The notes: generated from the letters alone by a model not told the origin. Positions 1 through 8,119 are shown, counted from the first letter of the stretch. The stretch is 26,597 nt of DNA from Bacteroidales bacterium (GCA_023229135.1 JALNZT010000049.1:1-26597); one strand, 5' to 3'. Numbers and translations: made by a program.

Positions 1-794
1 TCGTGGTCAATAAAAAGCTCAACGGCCAAAAGTCCTACCATGTCCCAGGCAGTGATGAGTTTGTTGGCAAGCTGGCTGCATTGGGTAGTGATTTCCGCGC
101 TAATGTCTGCCGGACAAATCAGTTTTTCTACCAGGTTAGCTTTGGCGTTAAACTCCATTTCTACTGCTGGAAAGCAACTTACTTCGCCCTGGATATTGCG
201 GGCAGCAATCACTGAGATTTCTTTTTGTATAGAAACTTTTTCTTCAATAACAGAAGGAGCGTCCAGCAATTTATAGGTTTCTGAAGCCTGATTCACTACC
301 ACAACACCGCGTCCGTCATATCCGCCTTTGCGAATTTTTTGGACAAAAGGAAAGCTGATTTTGTTGGTTTCAATGGCTTTCAAAATAGCTTGCTTGTTGC
401 CATAAAGTTTGAAAGCTGCTGTAGGGATACTGTGCTGGCTAAAAAACTGTTTTTGGAGACCTTTGTCCTGAATGGTTTCTAACACGTCTGGGTTAGGTAA
501 GATGATTTTTCCTTCCGCTTTTAGTTTTTTAAGTGCCTCAACATTAATGCTTTCAATCTCGTAGGTGATGATATCAACTTGTTGACCAAAATTGTAAACA
601 TCATCGAAGTTGGCGTGGCTCCCCTGTATGAATTTGGTGCATTGGTCGGCAGCAGGACAAGCCGGATCGGCATCCATAACATAGGTTTTGATATCCCAGT
701 TGCTGGCTGCCAACACAATCATCTTAGCCAGCTGGCCACCAGCTGTTATGCCAAGTTTTAGACTGGTAATATGTGATAGGTTAAGTTTTTGCAT
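1..794 (-). CDS. purK: N5-carboxyaminoimidazole ribonucleotide synthase PurK (C-terminal part outside window)
   Basis: This is an ATP-grasp enzyme of purine synthesis that converts AIR, bicarbonate and ATP to N5-CAIR in the cytoplasm. Reading leftward from ATG 794-792, I translated about 264 uninterrupted codons. Near the N-terminus is the nucleotide-binding loop TAGGQLAKM, followed by the PurK-like strand DIITYEIESINVEAL and then PNPDVLETIQDKGLQKQFF, which is typical of PurK. Further on are the ATP-grasp segment KGGYDGRGVVVV and the segment EKVSIQKEISVIAARN. The reading frame runs off the left edge near MVGLLAVELFIDH, so the conserved NEVAPRPHNSG region expected in the family is not visible. 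The N-terminal extension before the glycine loop is slightly longer than in enterobacterial PurK. The only unit visible upstream is the RAYT element, so this gene probably has its own promoter. Confidence 0.9.
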   Translation of the reverse strand, partial: MQKLNLSHITSLKLGITAGGQLAKMIVLAASNWDIKTYVMDADPACPAADQCTKFIQGSHANFDDVYNFGQQVDIITYEIESINVEALKKLKAEGKIILPNPDVLETIQDKGLQKQFFSQHSIPTAAFKLYGNKQAILKAIETNKISFPFVQKIRKGGYDGRGVVVVNQASETYKLLDAPSVIEEKVSIQKEISVIAARNIQGEVSCFPAVEMEFNAKANLVEKLICPADISAEITTQCSQLANKLITAWDMVGLLAVELFIDH

Positions 795-815
795 CCTTAT
801 AATATAATGGTGTAA

Positions 816-960
816 ACTTTTGCAAAACTAAAGTTTTCGGCGGTTTGATGAAAAAGAAAATATGGAGGTGATGAATTTTGGAGTGGATGAAGCTCCTGGG
901 TGGATGAAGCTCCAGCTTCATCCTTTTAACGTGATGAAGCTGGAGCTTCATCAACCCAGA
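816..960. repeat. Left ~145-bp direct repeat flanking the RAYT gene
   Basis: The segment starts ACTTTTGCAAAACTAAA and ends ATCAACCCAGA. It is closely matched, in the same orientation, by 1675-1820, with only scattered substitutions and one extra base on the right. It contains the block TGATGAATTTTGGAGTGGATG and then a REP hairpin. The two copies bracket the transposase gene, so recombination between them could delete the gene and leave one copy. Confidence 0.9.
896..959. repeat. REP hairpin (left of RAYT)
   Basis: The arms CTGGGTGGATGAAGCTCCAG and GATGAAGCTGGAGCTTCATC form a long imperfect inverted repeat around TTTTAACGT. Each arm is itself a palindrome, GAAGCT-CC-AGCTTC or its complement, which gives the nested shape usual for REP doublets. 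It shares the core GATGAAGCTCCAGCTTC with the hairpins at 21.1-26.5 kb. Confidence 0.85.
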
Positions 961-977
961 ATGCAGCTTCACCCAAC

Positions 978-1655
978 TCAGGATTGAGCTTCATCAACCC
1001 AGGCGCAAGCTGTAAAACGATAAGCCACGCTGCCTTTTGGTAGTTTTGCTTTTTTAGGATTATCTAAAATATATTTTACTGTGGCGTTAAAGTGCTTTGA
1101 ATCACGGATAAACCTGTCCCAGTAATCGGGCATCCAAAATGTAAAAACGTCTTTTGGGAAGCTAAAACTGTAGGTCTCATTATTCTTCAATGCCCATCTG
1201 CCAGTAAATGATTTCCACGATTGTAAAATTCTTGAAATATTGCTGTTGGCTTTTATCAAAACATGTACGTGATTAGGCATGATGCTCCACGCCAGTAAGT
1301 TGTATTTGTCGCCATCGTGATGTTTTAGAGCATTGTACATTGTTTGGGTCATTTTGGGGTGTTTCAGTGCACAACAGCCATAACCTCGATCTAAATATTT
1401 CTGGTATCTTTTGCGTTTTGCAATATCTTTTTCGCTGGCGGTTAAGGCTTTAATATCAAGTTCTATTTTTTTCAGGACGTCCTGAGGCAGGCTGTCTGCT
1501 AAACGGAAAGTGATAAACTGAATTAGGTTTTCTTTGTTTCTACGTGGGAGGTGTCCAATATGCCATTCTTCGGGCAGGCCGAAGCTATTTGTGAAATATG
1601 CGGCGTAATTTGGGGTATTGGGGTTGGAGTTTTCATCACCCTGGTTGTTTTGCAT
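978..1655 (-). CDS. REP-associated tyrosine transposase (RAYT, Y1/IS200-like HUH family)
   Basis: The 225-residue protein carries the HUH metal-binding motif in MPNHVHVLI (H129, H131) and a late tyrosine in KYILDNPKKA (Y195), which matches the single catalytic Tyr of Y1 transposases. The stretch FWMPDYWDRFIRD before it is also typical of RAYTs. In this family the enzyme nicks single-stranded DNA at REP hairpins, and it is thought to have spread REPs through the genome. The gene is bracketed by direct repeats that each hold a REP hairpin, which supports the assignment. The last codons (CAWVDEAQS) lie within REP-like DNA, so the C-terminus appears to have been extended by the repeat. The ATG at 1655 gives a long polar N-terminus; an internal start is possible. 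Both catalytic motifs are intact, so the enzyme may be active. Confidence 0.9.
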   Translation of the reverse strand: MQNNQGDENSNPNTPNYAAYFTNSFGLPEEWHIGHLPRRNKENLIQFITFRLADSLPQDVLKKIELDIKALTASEKDIAKRKRYQKYLDRGYGCCALKHPKMTQTMYNALKHHDGDKYNLLAWSIMPNHVHVLIKANSNISRILQSWKSFTGRWALKNNETYSFSFPKDVFTFWMPDYWDRFIRDSKHFNATVKYILDNPKKAKLPKGSVAYRFTACAWVDEAQS

Positions 1656-1674
1656 AGCTAAAAGGTGTAATTAG

Positions 1675-1820
1675 ACTTTTGCAAAACTAAAATTTTTGGC
1701 GGTTAGATGAAAAAGAAAATGTGGTGGTGATGAATTTTGGAGTGGATGAAACTCCTGGGTGGATGAAGCTCCAGCTTCATCCTTTTAACGTGATGAAGCT
1801 GGAGCTTTAGCCAACCCAGA
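1675..1820. repeat. Right ~146-bp direct repeat flanking the RAYT gene
   Basis: Second copy of 816-960 in the same orientation, lying just upstream of the RAYT start codon. It differs by single bases and ends GAGCTTTAGCCAACCCAGA instead of GAGCTTCATCAACCCAGA. The RAYT promoter probably lies inside or beside this copy. Confidence 0.9.
1755..1819. repeat. REP hairpin (right of RAYT)
   Basis: Inverted repeat equivalent to 896-959: GGATGAAGCTCCAGCTTCATCC pairs with GATGAAGCTGGAGCTT. The outer part of the right arm has changed to TAGCC, which shortens the pairing. Confidence 0.8.
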
Positions 1821-1915
1821 TCGGTCTGTCTTACGTGATGTTTAACTTTTCATCTTCCGATGCAGGAGGACATGAAAACGTTGAAATGAAAAATAAATAG
1901 TGAAAAGAGAAAAGT

Positions 1916-1956
1916 GAGGCCTTTTCTAAACAATTTCTTTGCAAAGGCCTCTTTTT
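1916..1956 (+). terminator. Rho-independent terminator with no plus-strand gene upstream
   Basis: A perfect 9-bp stem, GAGGCCTTT / AAAGGCCTC, encloses an 18-nt loop and is followed by TTTTT. The DNA to the left on the minus strand is also T-rich, so it may work in both directions. No plus-strand gene precedes it in the window. The segment 1957-2141 is AT-rich with no gene; it should hold the promoter of the next gene, but I see no convincing -33/-7 pair. Confidence 0.75.
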
Positions 1957-2141
1957 AAGTATAATCATTTTAAATAGTAGTTTTACGCATTAGGCTTTGA
2001 AAAATAAACTGTACTTTTAAAAATCAATTATTTGTCTGAAACTGCCTAGCTTAAAAGACTTAATTGAAAGGGTAAAAATTTAACAACCAATACATTACGA
2101 TGGTAGTCAATTGCTCGTTTTGTGATTATTTTTATTAAGGC

Positions 2142-3956
2142 ATGAAAACCAATTTGATTAGATTTATAGCAGTGTTTTTGTTTTGCTTACAGCTTCAGGC
2201 GCAGACTGTCGATGAAATAAAACTGAATAGCCAAAAATATTTATGGGGAGAAGGAAAAGGTGTTAGTCTGCAACAGGCAGATAAAGAAGCACTTGCTATG
2301 CTAATTAGTCAGATAAGCGTTCAGGTGGAGAGTTCTACTCAGTTAACTGCGAATGAACGCATAGAAGACGACAAGCATGATTATTCACAAACTTTTAAAT
2401 CAGCGATTGAAACGTACAGCAAGGCAACTGTTCGCAATACGGAACGCATCGTATTGGCTAATGAGCCAGATGCCTGGGTTTTTAGGTATATCGAAAGAAA
2501 GGAAATCAGTAAAATCTTTCGTGAACGCAAACAAAAGGTTGATGATTTTATAGATTTAGCGCTTGAAGCCGAAAAGAAAAATAGGGTTGCAACTGCTTTA
2601 CGCTATTATTATTGGGCTTATGTGCTGTTGCAAAGTCACCCTGAGGCCAATAGCCTGCAGCATACCAACGATGAAGGCGTGCTGCAAAACCTTGCAAGCT
2701 GGCTGCCTTTTCGTATTAATGAGCTGTTTTCAAATATAAGCATTAGGGTTGATGACATTGTGCAAAAAGACAAATATAGTCAGATTAATTTGCAGGTATA
2801 TTATAAGACCAAACGTGCTGCAAATTACGACTTTTCTTATTGGACAGGGCGCGATTGGAGCCGCATTATGAGCTGCAAAGATGGCGTTGGATTTGCGGAA
2901 ATTCCGGGTAGTGAATTGCCCGAAGCGATAAGGATTAAAACGGAATATGAGTTTCAGCACGAATCGCTTATCGATAATGAATTGCATGAAGTAATGAACA
3001 AGGTAGCGCCAATTCCTTTCAGGGGTGCCTACCTGAATATCCCCTTGGCAAAGCCAACAAATGAAAATCTTTCGACATTAACAGCTATTTTGCCAGCAAC
3101 AAAAGCTGCAGATGCTTTGAGTGCTATTTCAGTGATAGATGGCGATGAAAGCTTAAATGCTACCTGCCTGAAACTGGAACAAGCGATCAGCCAAAATAAC
3201 TATTCAGACGCACAAAGTTTATTTACGGAAACTGGTTATCAAATATACCAATCGCTCGTTGCTTATGGCCAGGCGAAAATGGCAGGAAAAGCGCAATGGC
3301 AGTATATCAGTCATGGCAATGGCGTGATTTGCCGTGGTTTGCCACTCAGTTTTTATTTCCCGAACAACAATAAAACCTTCGTTGAAAACCTGGTTTTTAA
3401 TGTGAATCAGTCAGGAAAGATCGACAACATTAGTTTTGCCTTAAGTGATCAGGCACTCTATGATATTATTGGTAATACTGCCTGGAGTCAGCAAGTGAGA
3501 CTGGAGCTGGTGAATTTCTTAGAAAATTATAAAACTGCTTACGCGCTTAAACGGCTGGATTATATTGAGCGGATTTTTGATGACGATGCGCTAATTATCA
3601 TTGGTCGTCTGCTAGAAGCTGATTTGGGTGTAGAAAACAACTACCGTAATAGTCCGGTTGTGCGCTACAATCAATACTCAAAACAACAATACATTCAAAA
3701 TTTGCGTCATGTTTTCAACAGCAATGAGTTTATCAACATCCGGTTTGAGGATAATGTCATTCGCAAATCGGGCAAAGGTGGCGAGATATATGGCATACAG
3801 ATTAAACAGAACTATTTCTCGGCCAATTATGGTGATAGCGGTTACCTTTTTTTATTGTTAGACCTCAATGATACCGCGAAACCGCTTATTCATGTGCGGA
3901 CATGGCAGCCGCAAAAAAATGACGATGGCAGCATTTATGGACTTAAAGATTTTTAA
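2142..3956 (+). CDS. Secreted LPP20-like protein of unknown function
   Basis: The 604-residue protein starts with a cleavable signal peptide (hydrophobic core IRFIAVFLFCLQL, probable cut after LQAQ), so it is exported to the periplasm or outer membrane. Residues ~30-135 (GEGKGVSLQQADKEALAML, then QISVQVESST) resemble the LPP20/FlgT-like fold seen in Bacteroidota envelope proteins. A helical stretch with LALEAEKKNRVATALRYYYW at ~155-180 looks TPR-like. The middle and C-terminal parts are not recognised. No lipobox Cys follows the signal, so it is probably soluble. AAGG lies a few bases before the ATG. The PEGA gene follows after 10 bp, so the two are almost certainly co-transcribed. My assignment rests on the N-terminal third only. 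Confidence 0.75.
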   Translation: MKTNLIRFIAVFLFCLQLQAQTVDEIKLNSQKYLWGEGKGVSLQQADKEALAMLISQISVQVESSTQLTANERIEDDKHDYSQTFKSAIETYSKATVRNTERIVLANEPDAWVFRYIERKEISKIFRERKQKVDDFIDLALEAEKKNRVATALRYYYWAYVLLQSHPEANSLQHTNDEGVLQNLASWLPFRINELFSNISIRVDDIVQKDKYSQINLQVYYKTKRAANYDFSYWTGRDWSRIMSCKDGVGFAEIPGSELPEAIRIKTEYEFQHESLIDNELHEVMNKVAPIPFRGAYLNIPLAKPTNENLSTLTAILPATKAADALSAISVIDGDESLNATCLKLEQAISQNNYSDAQSLFTETGYQIYQSLVAYGQAKMAGKAQWQYISHGNGVICRGLPLSFYFPNNNKTFVENLVFNVNQSGKIDNISFALSDQALYDIIGNTAWSQQVRLELVNFLENYKTAYALKRLDYIERIFDDDALIIIGRLLEADLGVENNYRNSPVVRYNQYSKQQYIQNLRHVFNSNEFINIRFEDNVIRKSGKGGEIYGIQIKQNYFSANYGDSGYLFLLLDLNDTAKPLIHVRTWQPQKNDDGSIYGLKDF

Positions 3957-3966
3957 ATAAACCAAT

Positions 3967-5754
3967 ATGAAATTTTTTATTCTAAGCTTAACAAGCCTTT
4001 TGCTTTTTTCAGCTTTACAAGCTCAAAATATTAGCGTAGCAGATTTTAAAGCACTGCCTAATGATATGGATGCCCGCATCAATGCGCCAAAAGACGATCA
4101 GAATGGAAAAAAATGCGCCATCATCAAGGTAATAACCTCAGAAACAGGATTTAACTTTGATATTGGTATGCTGGGCGTGGTTGATGTGGTGAGAAAAACA
4201 GGAGAATATTGGGTGTATGTGCCGCATGGTGCTCAAAGAATGACAATTAGCCATGATCAGTTGGGTGTTTTGCGCGACTATATATTTCGGGTTTCTATTG
4301 AAGAAGCCGCTGTTTATAGTATGCAATTGACCACAGGCCGTGTTGAAACGCGGGTACTCGATCCGGAAATAGCTACCCAGTGGATGGTGTTTAGTTCGGA
4401 ACCTTCAGGAGCGGATGTGTTTGTTGATGATAATTTTAAAGGACAAACACCCTTGAGTATTGAGGAGCAGTTGGGTAAACACAATTACCGTATCGTCATG
4501 ACCCTTTATCATCCCTATGCCGGTCAGGCTGAGCTGAAAACCAAGGATGGCAGGGAAGAAATAAATGCTATGCTGAAACCTATGTTTGGTAGTGTTAATG
4601 TAACTTCCGTCCCGGAAAGCGGTGCTGAAATATTTTTAGATGACCAAAACACCGGCAAACGCACACCGGCATTGCTGGAAAAAGTGCCAAGTGGTGAGCA
4701 TCAGATTAGTCTGAGGCGCGAATGGTATTCGCCCAAGAATATAAGGTTTACGATGGAAGATGGGCAGACTATTGATAAAGAGATAAGCATGGATGCAGCC
4801 TTCGCGGAAGTTACTTTAACAGCTGATAAGGGTAGCATTGTTTTTGTAAATAACGAAAGCAAAAACGCTGAAACTTGGAATGGGCGGCTAATGACTGGTT
4901 GGTTTACATTTGAAGCAAAAAAGGATAAGCACCGCACGGCAAGCAAAAGAGTGGAATTGAAAGCCGGAGAAAAGATTAACCTTGAATTAAAACCTGAGCC
5001 TATTACAGGCGATTTAAAAATCAGCTCAGTGCCTTTTGATGCCGATGTAATGTTAAATGGCGAAAAGAAAGGCAATACGCCAATTACCTTGCGTGATTTA
5101 TTGATTGGAACATACCTGCTTGAATTAAGTAAGCCATTGCATGGCACTTATAAACAAGAGGTGGAAATTAAAGAAAATGAAACTACAACGATTAATCAAA
5201 CGCTATTGAGCGGGATGGATGTCCGGATTGAAAGCATTCCTTCAGGAGCTTCACTCAGCCTCAACGGTAAAAATGAAGGACAAACTCCTGCCAGGCTTTC
5301 ACTTTCGTTTGGATCGAACGCCATTGTGCTAAACAAGGCTGGTTATGTTCCTTTTATGGAAAAGTTTGATGTAACTGAGGGCAAGCAAACCTATAATTTT
5401 ACCATGAAAGCAGATGAGCTTGCCTTGGCCGAGAGCAAATACAACAAAGCCCGAAACGCCAAATATTGGTGGCTGGGCGCAACTGCTGTTTCTGCTGGAA
5501 CTGGCGCCTATTTTTATCTGGCCGCTGACAACAATTATAAGAAATATCAAGATGCTACCGATAATGCCACCGACCTGCACAATACCATTAAAACACAGGA
5601 TAATATCTGGCCAATAGCTTTTGGGGTTGCCGGAGCATGCGCTGTGATGACTACCATACAAATCATTAAGCAAGGAAAAGCAAAAAAGCAAATTCGCCTG
5701 AGCGCCATACCTGTTGATGGCGGTGTTATTTTTGGTTTGCAGGCAAAGTTTTAA
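3967..5754 (+). CDS. PEGA-domain envelope protein
   Basis: The 595-residue protein has a signal peptide (LSLTSLLLFSALQAQ). Four PEGA-type repeats can be read: SSEPSGADVFVDDNFKGQTP (~residue 140), SVPESGAEIFLDDQNTGKRT (~215), SSVPFDADVMLNGEKKGNTP (~355) and ESIPSGASLSLNGKNEGQTP (~420). PEGA repeats are small beta-sandwich modules of surface proteins; carbohydrate or cell-wall binding has been suggested but not proven. A C-terminal hydrophobic pair (YWWLGATAVSAGTGAYFYLA and WPIAFGVAGACAVMTTIQII) at ~500-560 suggests membrane anchoring. The gene lies between the LPP20-like gene (10 bp) and the variable lipoprotein (18 bp). That spacing suggests one operon for a surface assembly in which this protein may act as scaffold; the role is inferred. 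Confidence 0.85.
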   Translation: MKFFILSLTSLLLFSALQAQNISVADFKALPNDMDARINAPKDDQNGKKCAIIKVITSETGFNFDIGMLGVVDVVRKTGEYWVYVPHGAQRMTISHDQLGVLRDYIFRVSIEEAAVYSMQLTTGRVETRVLDPEIATQWMVFSSEPSGADVFVDDNFKGQTPLSIEEQLGKHNYRIVMTLYHPYAGQAELKTKDGREEINAMLKPMFGSVNVTSVPESGAEIFLDDQNTGKRTPALLEKVPSGEHQISLRREWYSPKNIRFTMEDGQTIDKEISMDAAFAEVTLTADKGSIVFVNNESKNAETWNGRLMTGWFTFEAKKDKHRTASKRVELKAGEKINLELKPEPITGDLKISSVPFDADVMLNGEKKGNTPITLRDLLIGTYLLELSKPLHGTYKQEVEIKENETTTINQTLLSGMDVRIESIPSGASLSLNGKNEGQTPARLSLSFGSNAIVLNKAGYVPFMEKFDVTEGKQTYNFTMKADELALAESKYNKARNAKYWWLGATAVSAGTGAYFYLAADNNYKKYQDATDNATDLHNTIKTQDNIWPIAFGVAGACAVMTTIQIIKQGKAKKQIRLSAIPVDGGVIFGLQAKF

Positions 5755-5772
5755 ATATAATACAGTAGTGTT

Positions 5773-7032
5773 ATGAAATCTAAGAAATTATACAAACAGC
5801 TCCTACTTTTATTCCTATTGATTGGTTTGTTTACGACCTGTCAGAAACGAGAATACAATAATCTGTGGGATGAGAATTTTAATCATGATCCAGAGACATG
5901 GGCGCCATCAAATTTAGTATTATCTGTAAATGATACCAGTTCGATAACGCTTAAATGGGAGCAAAGTATAGTTGTAGAGGGGTTTAAGCTTGAGCGCAAA
6001 GCAGCAGACGAAACCTGGCAGACTATTGCAGCATTTATTGATGGTAAACAGCGACAGTATGTTGATGAAGCTTTTGAATTACCGGCCATGTATACCTACC
6101 GTATATATGCCTTTGCAGGTAAGAATACTTCTTCTTTTACTGAAGTAGGGCTTGGCCAAATATCAGTTACCACCACTGAAATTTCAAATGTTACCGCCAC
6201 TAATGCTATCAGCGGAGGCAACATCACACCCGATGGTGGCCATATTGTTGTAGCCAGAGGTGTGGTTTGGAGTACTAGTCAAAATCCAACCATTTCTAAT
6301 AACCAGGGCATAACCAATGATGGAACAGGAATAGGAAGTTTTACAAGCACTATCACGAATTTAGAAGTAGGAACAATATACTATGTGCGTGCTTATGCAA
6401 TAAATAATACGGCAATCCAATATGGGGAACAAATTTCGTTTAGCACGACAGGAACAGCTGTAGTTGCAGTAACCAATCCCATTACCGGTAAAATATGGAT
6501 GGATCGTAATCTGGGAGCTATTCAATCAGCTCAAAGTAGTGCTGATGATCAGGCCTATGGCGATTTATACCAGTGGGGTCGTCTAACAGATGGGCATGAA
6601 AAACGAAACTCTGGCACCACCTCAAGCCTCAGCAGTAGCGACACACCTGGGCATGGTAACTTTATTGCCATTGATGGCTCCCCCTACGACTGGCGGAACC
6701 CGCAAAACGACAATTTATGGCAGGGCGTCAATGGCACCAACAACCCCTGCCCGGCAGGTTACCGCTTGCCAACCGAAGCTGAATGGGAGGATGAACGCCA
6801 AAGCTGGAGCAGCAACAGCGAGGCTGGTACTTTTACTTCGGCGCTTAAATTGCCGGTTGCCGGCCGCAGCAGCAGCAATGGTTCGCTCGGCAGTGTTGGC
6901 CTATACGGCTACTATTGGTCAGCTACCGTGGACGGCACGTACGCACGGTTCCTGGGCTTCGGCTACAGCTATGCCAGCATGAGCAGCTACGGCCGAGCGT
7001 ACGGCCTCTCCGTGCGTTGCCTCAAGGATTAA
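5773..7032 (+). CDS. Lipoprotein with FN3-like region and C-terminal Fib_succ_major domain; probable DGR target
   Basis: The 419-residue protein has a lipoprotein-type signal (LLFLLIGLFTTC, Cys23). Residues ~45-120 form a fibronectin-III-like module (SSITLKWEQ ... FKLERKAADETWQ ... YTYRIYAFAG). A second beta module (~130-225) includes VVWSTSQNPTISNNQG and GTIYYVRAYAINNT. From ~235 comes the Fibrobacter succinogenes major paralogous domain, a C-type-lectin/FGE-like fold, with GKIWMDRNLGA, YQWGRLTDG, NPCPAGYRLPTEAEW and a final SVRCLKD. The last ~40 codons are dense in TAC, GGC and AGC codons at places where such proteins often have Asn when encoded by a DGR template (see 6863-7032). GC content rises visibly from ~6590 to the stop, unlike the AT-rich 5' half. 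It probably binds ligands at the cell surface. No RT or template is seen nearby. Confidence 0.85.
   Translation: MKSKKLYKQLLLLFLLIGLFTTCQKREYNNLWDENFNHDPETWAPSNLVLSVNDTSSITLKWEQSIVVEGFKLERKAADETWQTIAAFIDGKQRQYVDEAFELPAMYTYRIYAFAGKNTSSFTEVGLGQISVTTTEISNVTATNAISGGNITPDGGHIVVARGVVWSTSQNPTISNNQGITNDGTGIGSFTSTITNLEVGTIYYVRAYAINNTAIQYGEQISFSTTGTAVVAVTNPITGKIWMDRNLGAIQSAQSSADDQAYGDLYQWGRLTDGHEKRNSGTTSSLSSSDTPGHGNFIAIDGSPYDWRNPQNDNLWQGVNGTNNPCPAGYRLPTEAEWEDERQSWSSNSEAGTFTSALKLPVAGRSSSNGSLGSVGLYGYYWSATVDGTYARFLGFGYSYASMSSYGRAYGLSVRCLKD
6863..7032 (+). other. Putative DGR variable region (VR)
   Basis: This is the 3' end of the lipoprotein gene. Codons 378-413 include six TAC, six GGC and five AGC, plus GAC, TTC and CTC, and not one AAC. 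Upstream parts of the same domain do use AAC. Changes at first and second codon positions of AAC, with the final C kept, are what adenine-specific mutagenic retrohoming produces. The segment sits at the extreme C-terminus of a CLec-type domain, where DGR variable regions lie, and ends in an invariant-looking GTGCGTTGCCTCAAGGAT that could serve as the initiation-of-mutagenic-homing end. The left border is approximate. No template copy was found in the window, so this is inference from codon pattern and protein family. Confidence 0.55.
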
Positions 7033-7069
7033 GTGGTTGATAAACAGTAAATAATGATGAAATAACACA

Positions 7070-8119
7070 TTGAAAAACATCAAATTAAATATATCACTAG
7101 CATTTTTAATTCTACTTGTTGGATTACTTACAACCTGTCAGAAGCGAGAATTCAGCAATCCTTGGGATGAGTTGGCTCAGCTGAAACCTGAGGCCTGGGC
7201 GCCTGAGCAATTGCAAGTTCAGAGCCAGCATATTGCGCTTAATACGTTGAGCTGGGAGTTTGATGATAAAAACATTCAGGGTTTTCGTATCGACAGAAGG
7301 GTAGGAGAGGAAGACTGGCAAGAAGCCTATGCCAGTATGCCAAAAGACAGCCGTGTATGGCTTGATAGCTTGGTAGTGCCGGATACTACTATTAATTATC
7401 AGTACCGTTTATATGCTTATGCCGGCAACAACAAATCAGCACAAATAGAAAGTTCCTATAGACCTGTTTTTGAAGCGCCTACTAATTTACAACTTGAAAA
7501 ACTGAACGACATCAGTTTTGAGCTTCATTGGCAAAATACTACGCAATGGCCGGAGATACCGCAATTAGCTCAGGGGTTTAAGATTGATCGCAAAACAGCC
7601 GAAGGTGAATGGGAGCTTGCTGTTGCTACTTTGCCAAGCAATCAAACGGGTTGGGTTGATACCAATGTGTTCGTAGGCCGTGAAGCAATTGAATTAAATT
7701 ATAGGGTGTATGCTTATTATGGTGATTTAAAGTCAGCGCCTTTGCAAGCGTCAAAAGAAACAAGCCTGACCACACCTTCGGAATTGATTGTTGCAAAAAA
7801 CAGCCTAACATCGGTTACGCTCAGCTGGCAAAATAATAATCAGGGTGCTCAAGGTTTTATCCTGGAGCGCAGCTATGATGCGCAAAGCTGGCAGCAGTTG
7901 CAGAAAAACACTTTGACCAGTTATACGGATGAAGATTTTGAGCTTAACCGACAGGTGTATTATCGGTTAGCAGCTTATTATGGTGATTATCTTTCGGATT
8001 ATGATAGCAGTAGTTTTGAGGCGCAGCTGCCTGTAGTTGAAAGCTTTATATTCAGGCATCCACAGGGCAGCAGCCCTATTAGTGATAATCTACACTGTGT
8101 TTTGGTAGTTTTGCAATGA
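7070..8119 (+). CDS. FN3-repeat lipoprotein, paralog of the preceding gene, lacking the lectin-like domain
   Basis: The 349-residue protein starts at TTG 7070; no in-frame ATG fits, because the upstream ATGATG runs into TAA. Its N-terminus parallels the upstream gene: hydrophobic core, LLTTC with Cys23, QKRE, WDE and PEAWAP. Three fibronectin-III-like modules can be followed: ~45-125 (FRIDRRVGEEDWQ ... YQYRLYAYAG), ~140-225 (FKIDRKTAEGEWE ... NYRVYAYYGD) and ~235-320 (FILERSYDAQSWQ ... YYRLAAYYGD). After SSFEAQLPVVESF the sequence becomes unrelated (HPQGSSPISDN ...) and stops, with no Fib_succ_major domain. The last ~25 residues are probably read from foreign or decayed DNA, and a broken transposase remnant lies 260 bp downstream. 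It is likely surface-anchored; function may be lost or altered. Confidence 0.7.
   Translation: MKNIKLNISLAFLILLVGLLTTCQKREFSNPWDELAQLKPEAWAPEQLQVQSQHIALNTLSWEFDDKNIQGFRIDRRVGEEDWQEAYASMPKDSRVWLDSLVVPDTTINYQYRLYAYAGNNKSAQIESSYRPVFEAPTNLQLEKLNDISFELHWQNTTQWPEIPQLAQGFKIDRKTAEGEWELAVATLPSNQTGWVDTNVFVGREAIELNYRVYAYYGDLKSAPLQASKETSLTTPSELIVAKNSLTSVTLSWQNNNQGAQGFILERSYDAQSWQQLQKNTLTSYTDEDFELNRQVYYRLAAYYGDYLSDYDSSSFEAQLPVVESFIFRHPQGSSPISDNLHCVLVVLQ

Noticed and set aside
4701..5147. 148-codon minus-strand frame within the PEGA gene
   Set aside because: The plus strand encodes clear PEGA repeats throughout; this is a complementary-strand by-product.
6590..6982. 130-codon alternative frame over the lectin-like domain
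   Set aside because: It is Ala/Thr-rich out-of-frame reading of a GC-rich segment whose main frame matches a known domain.
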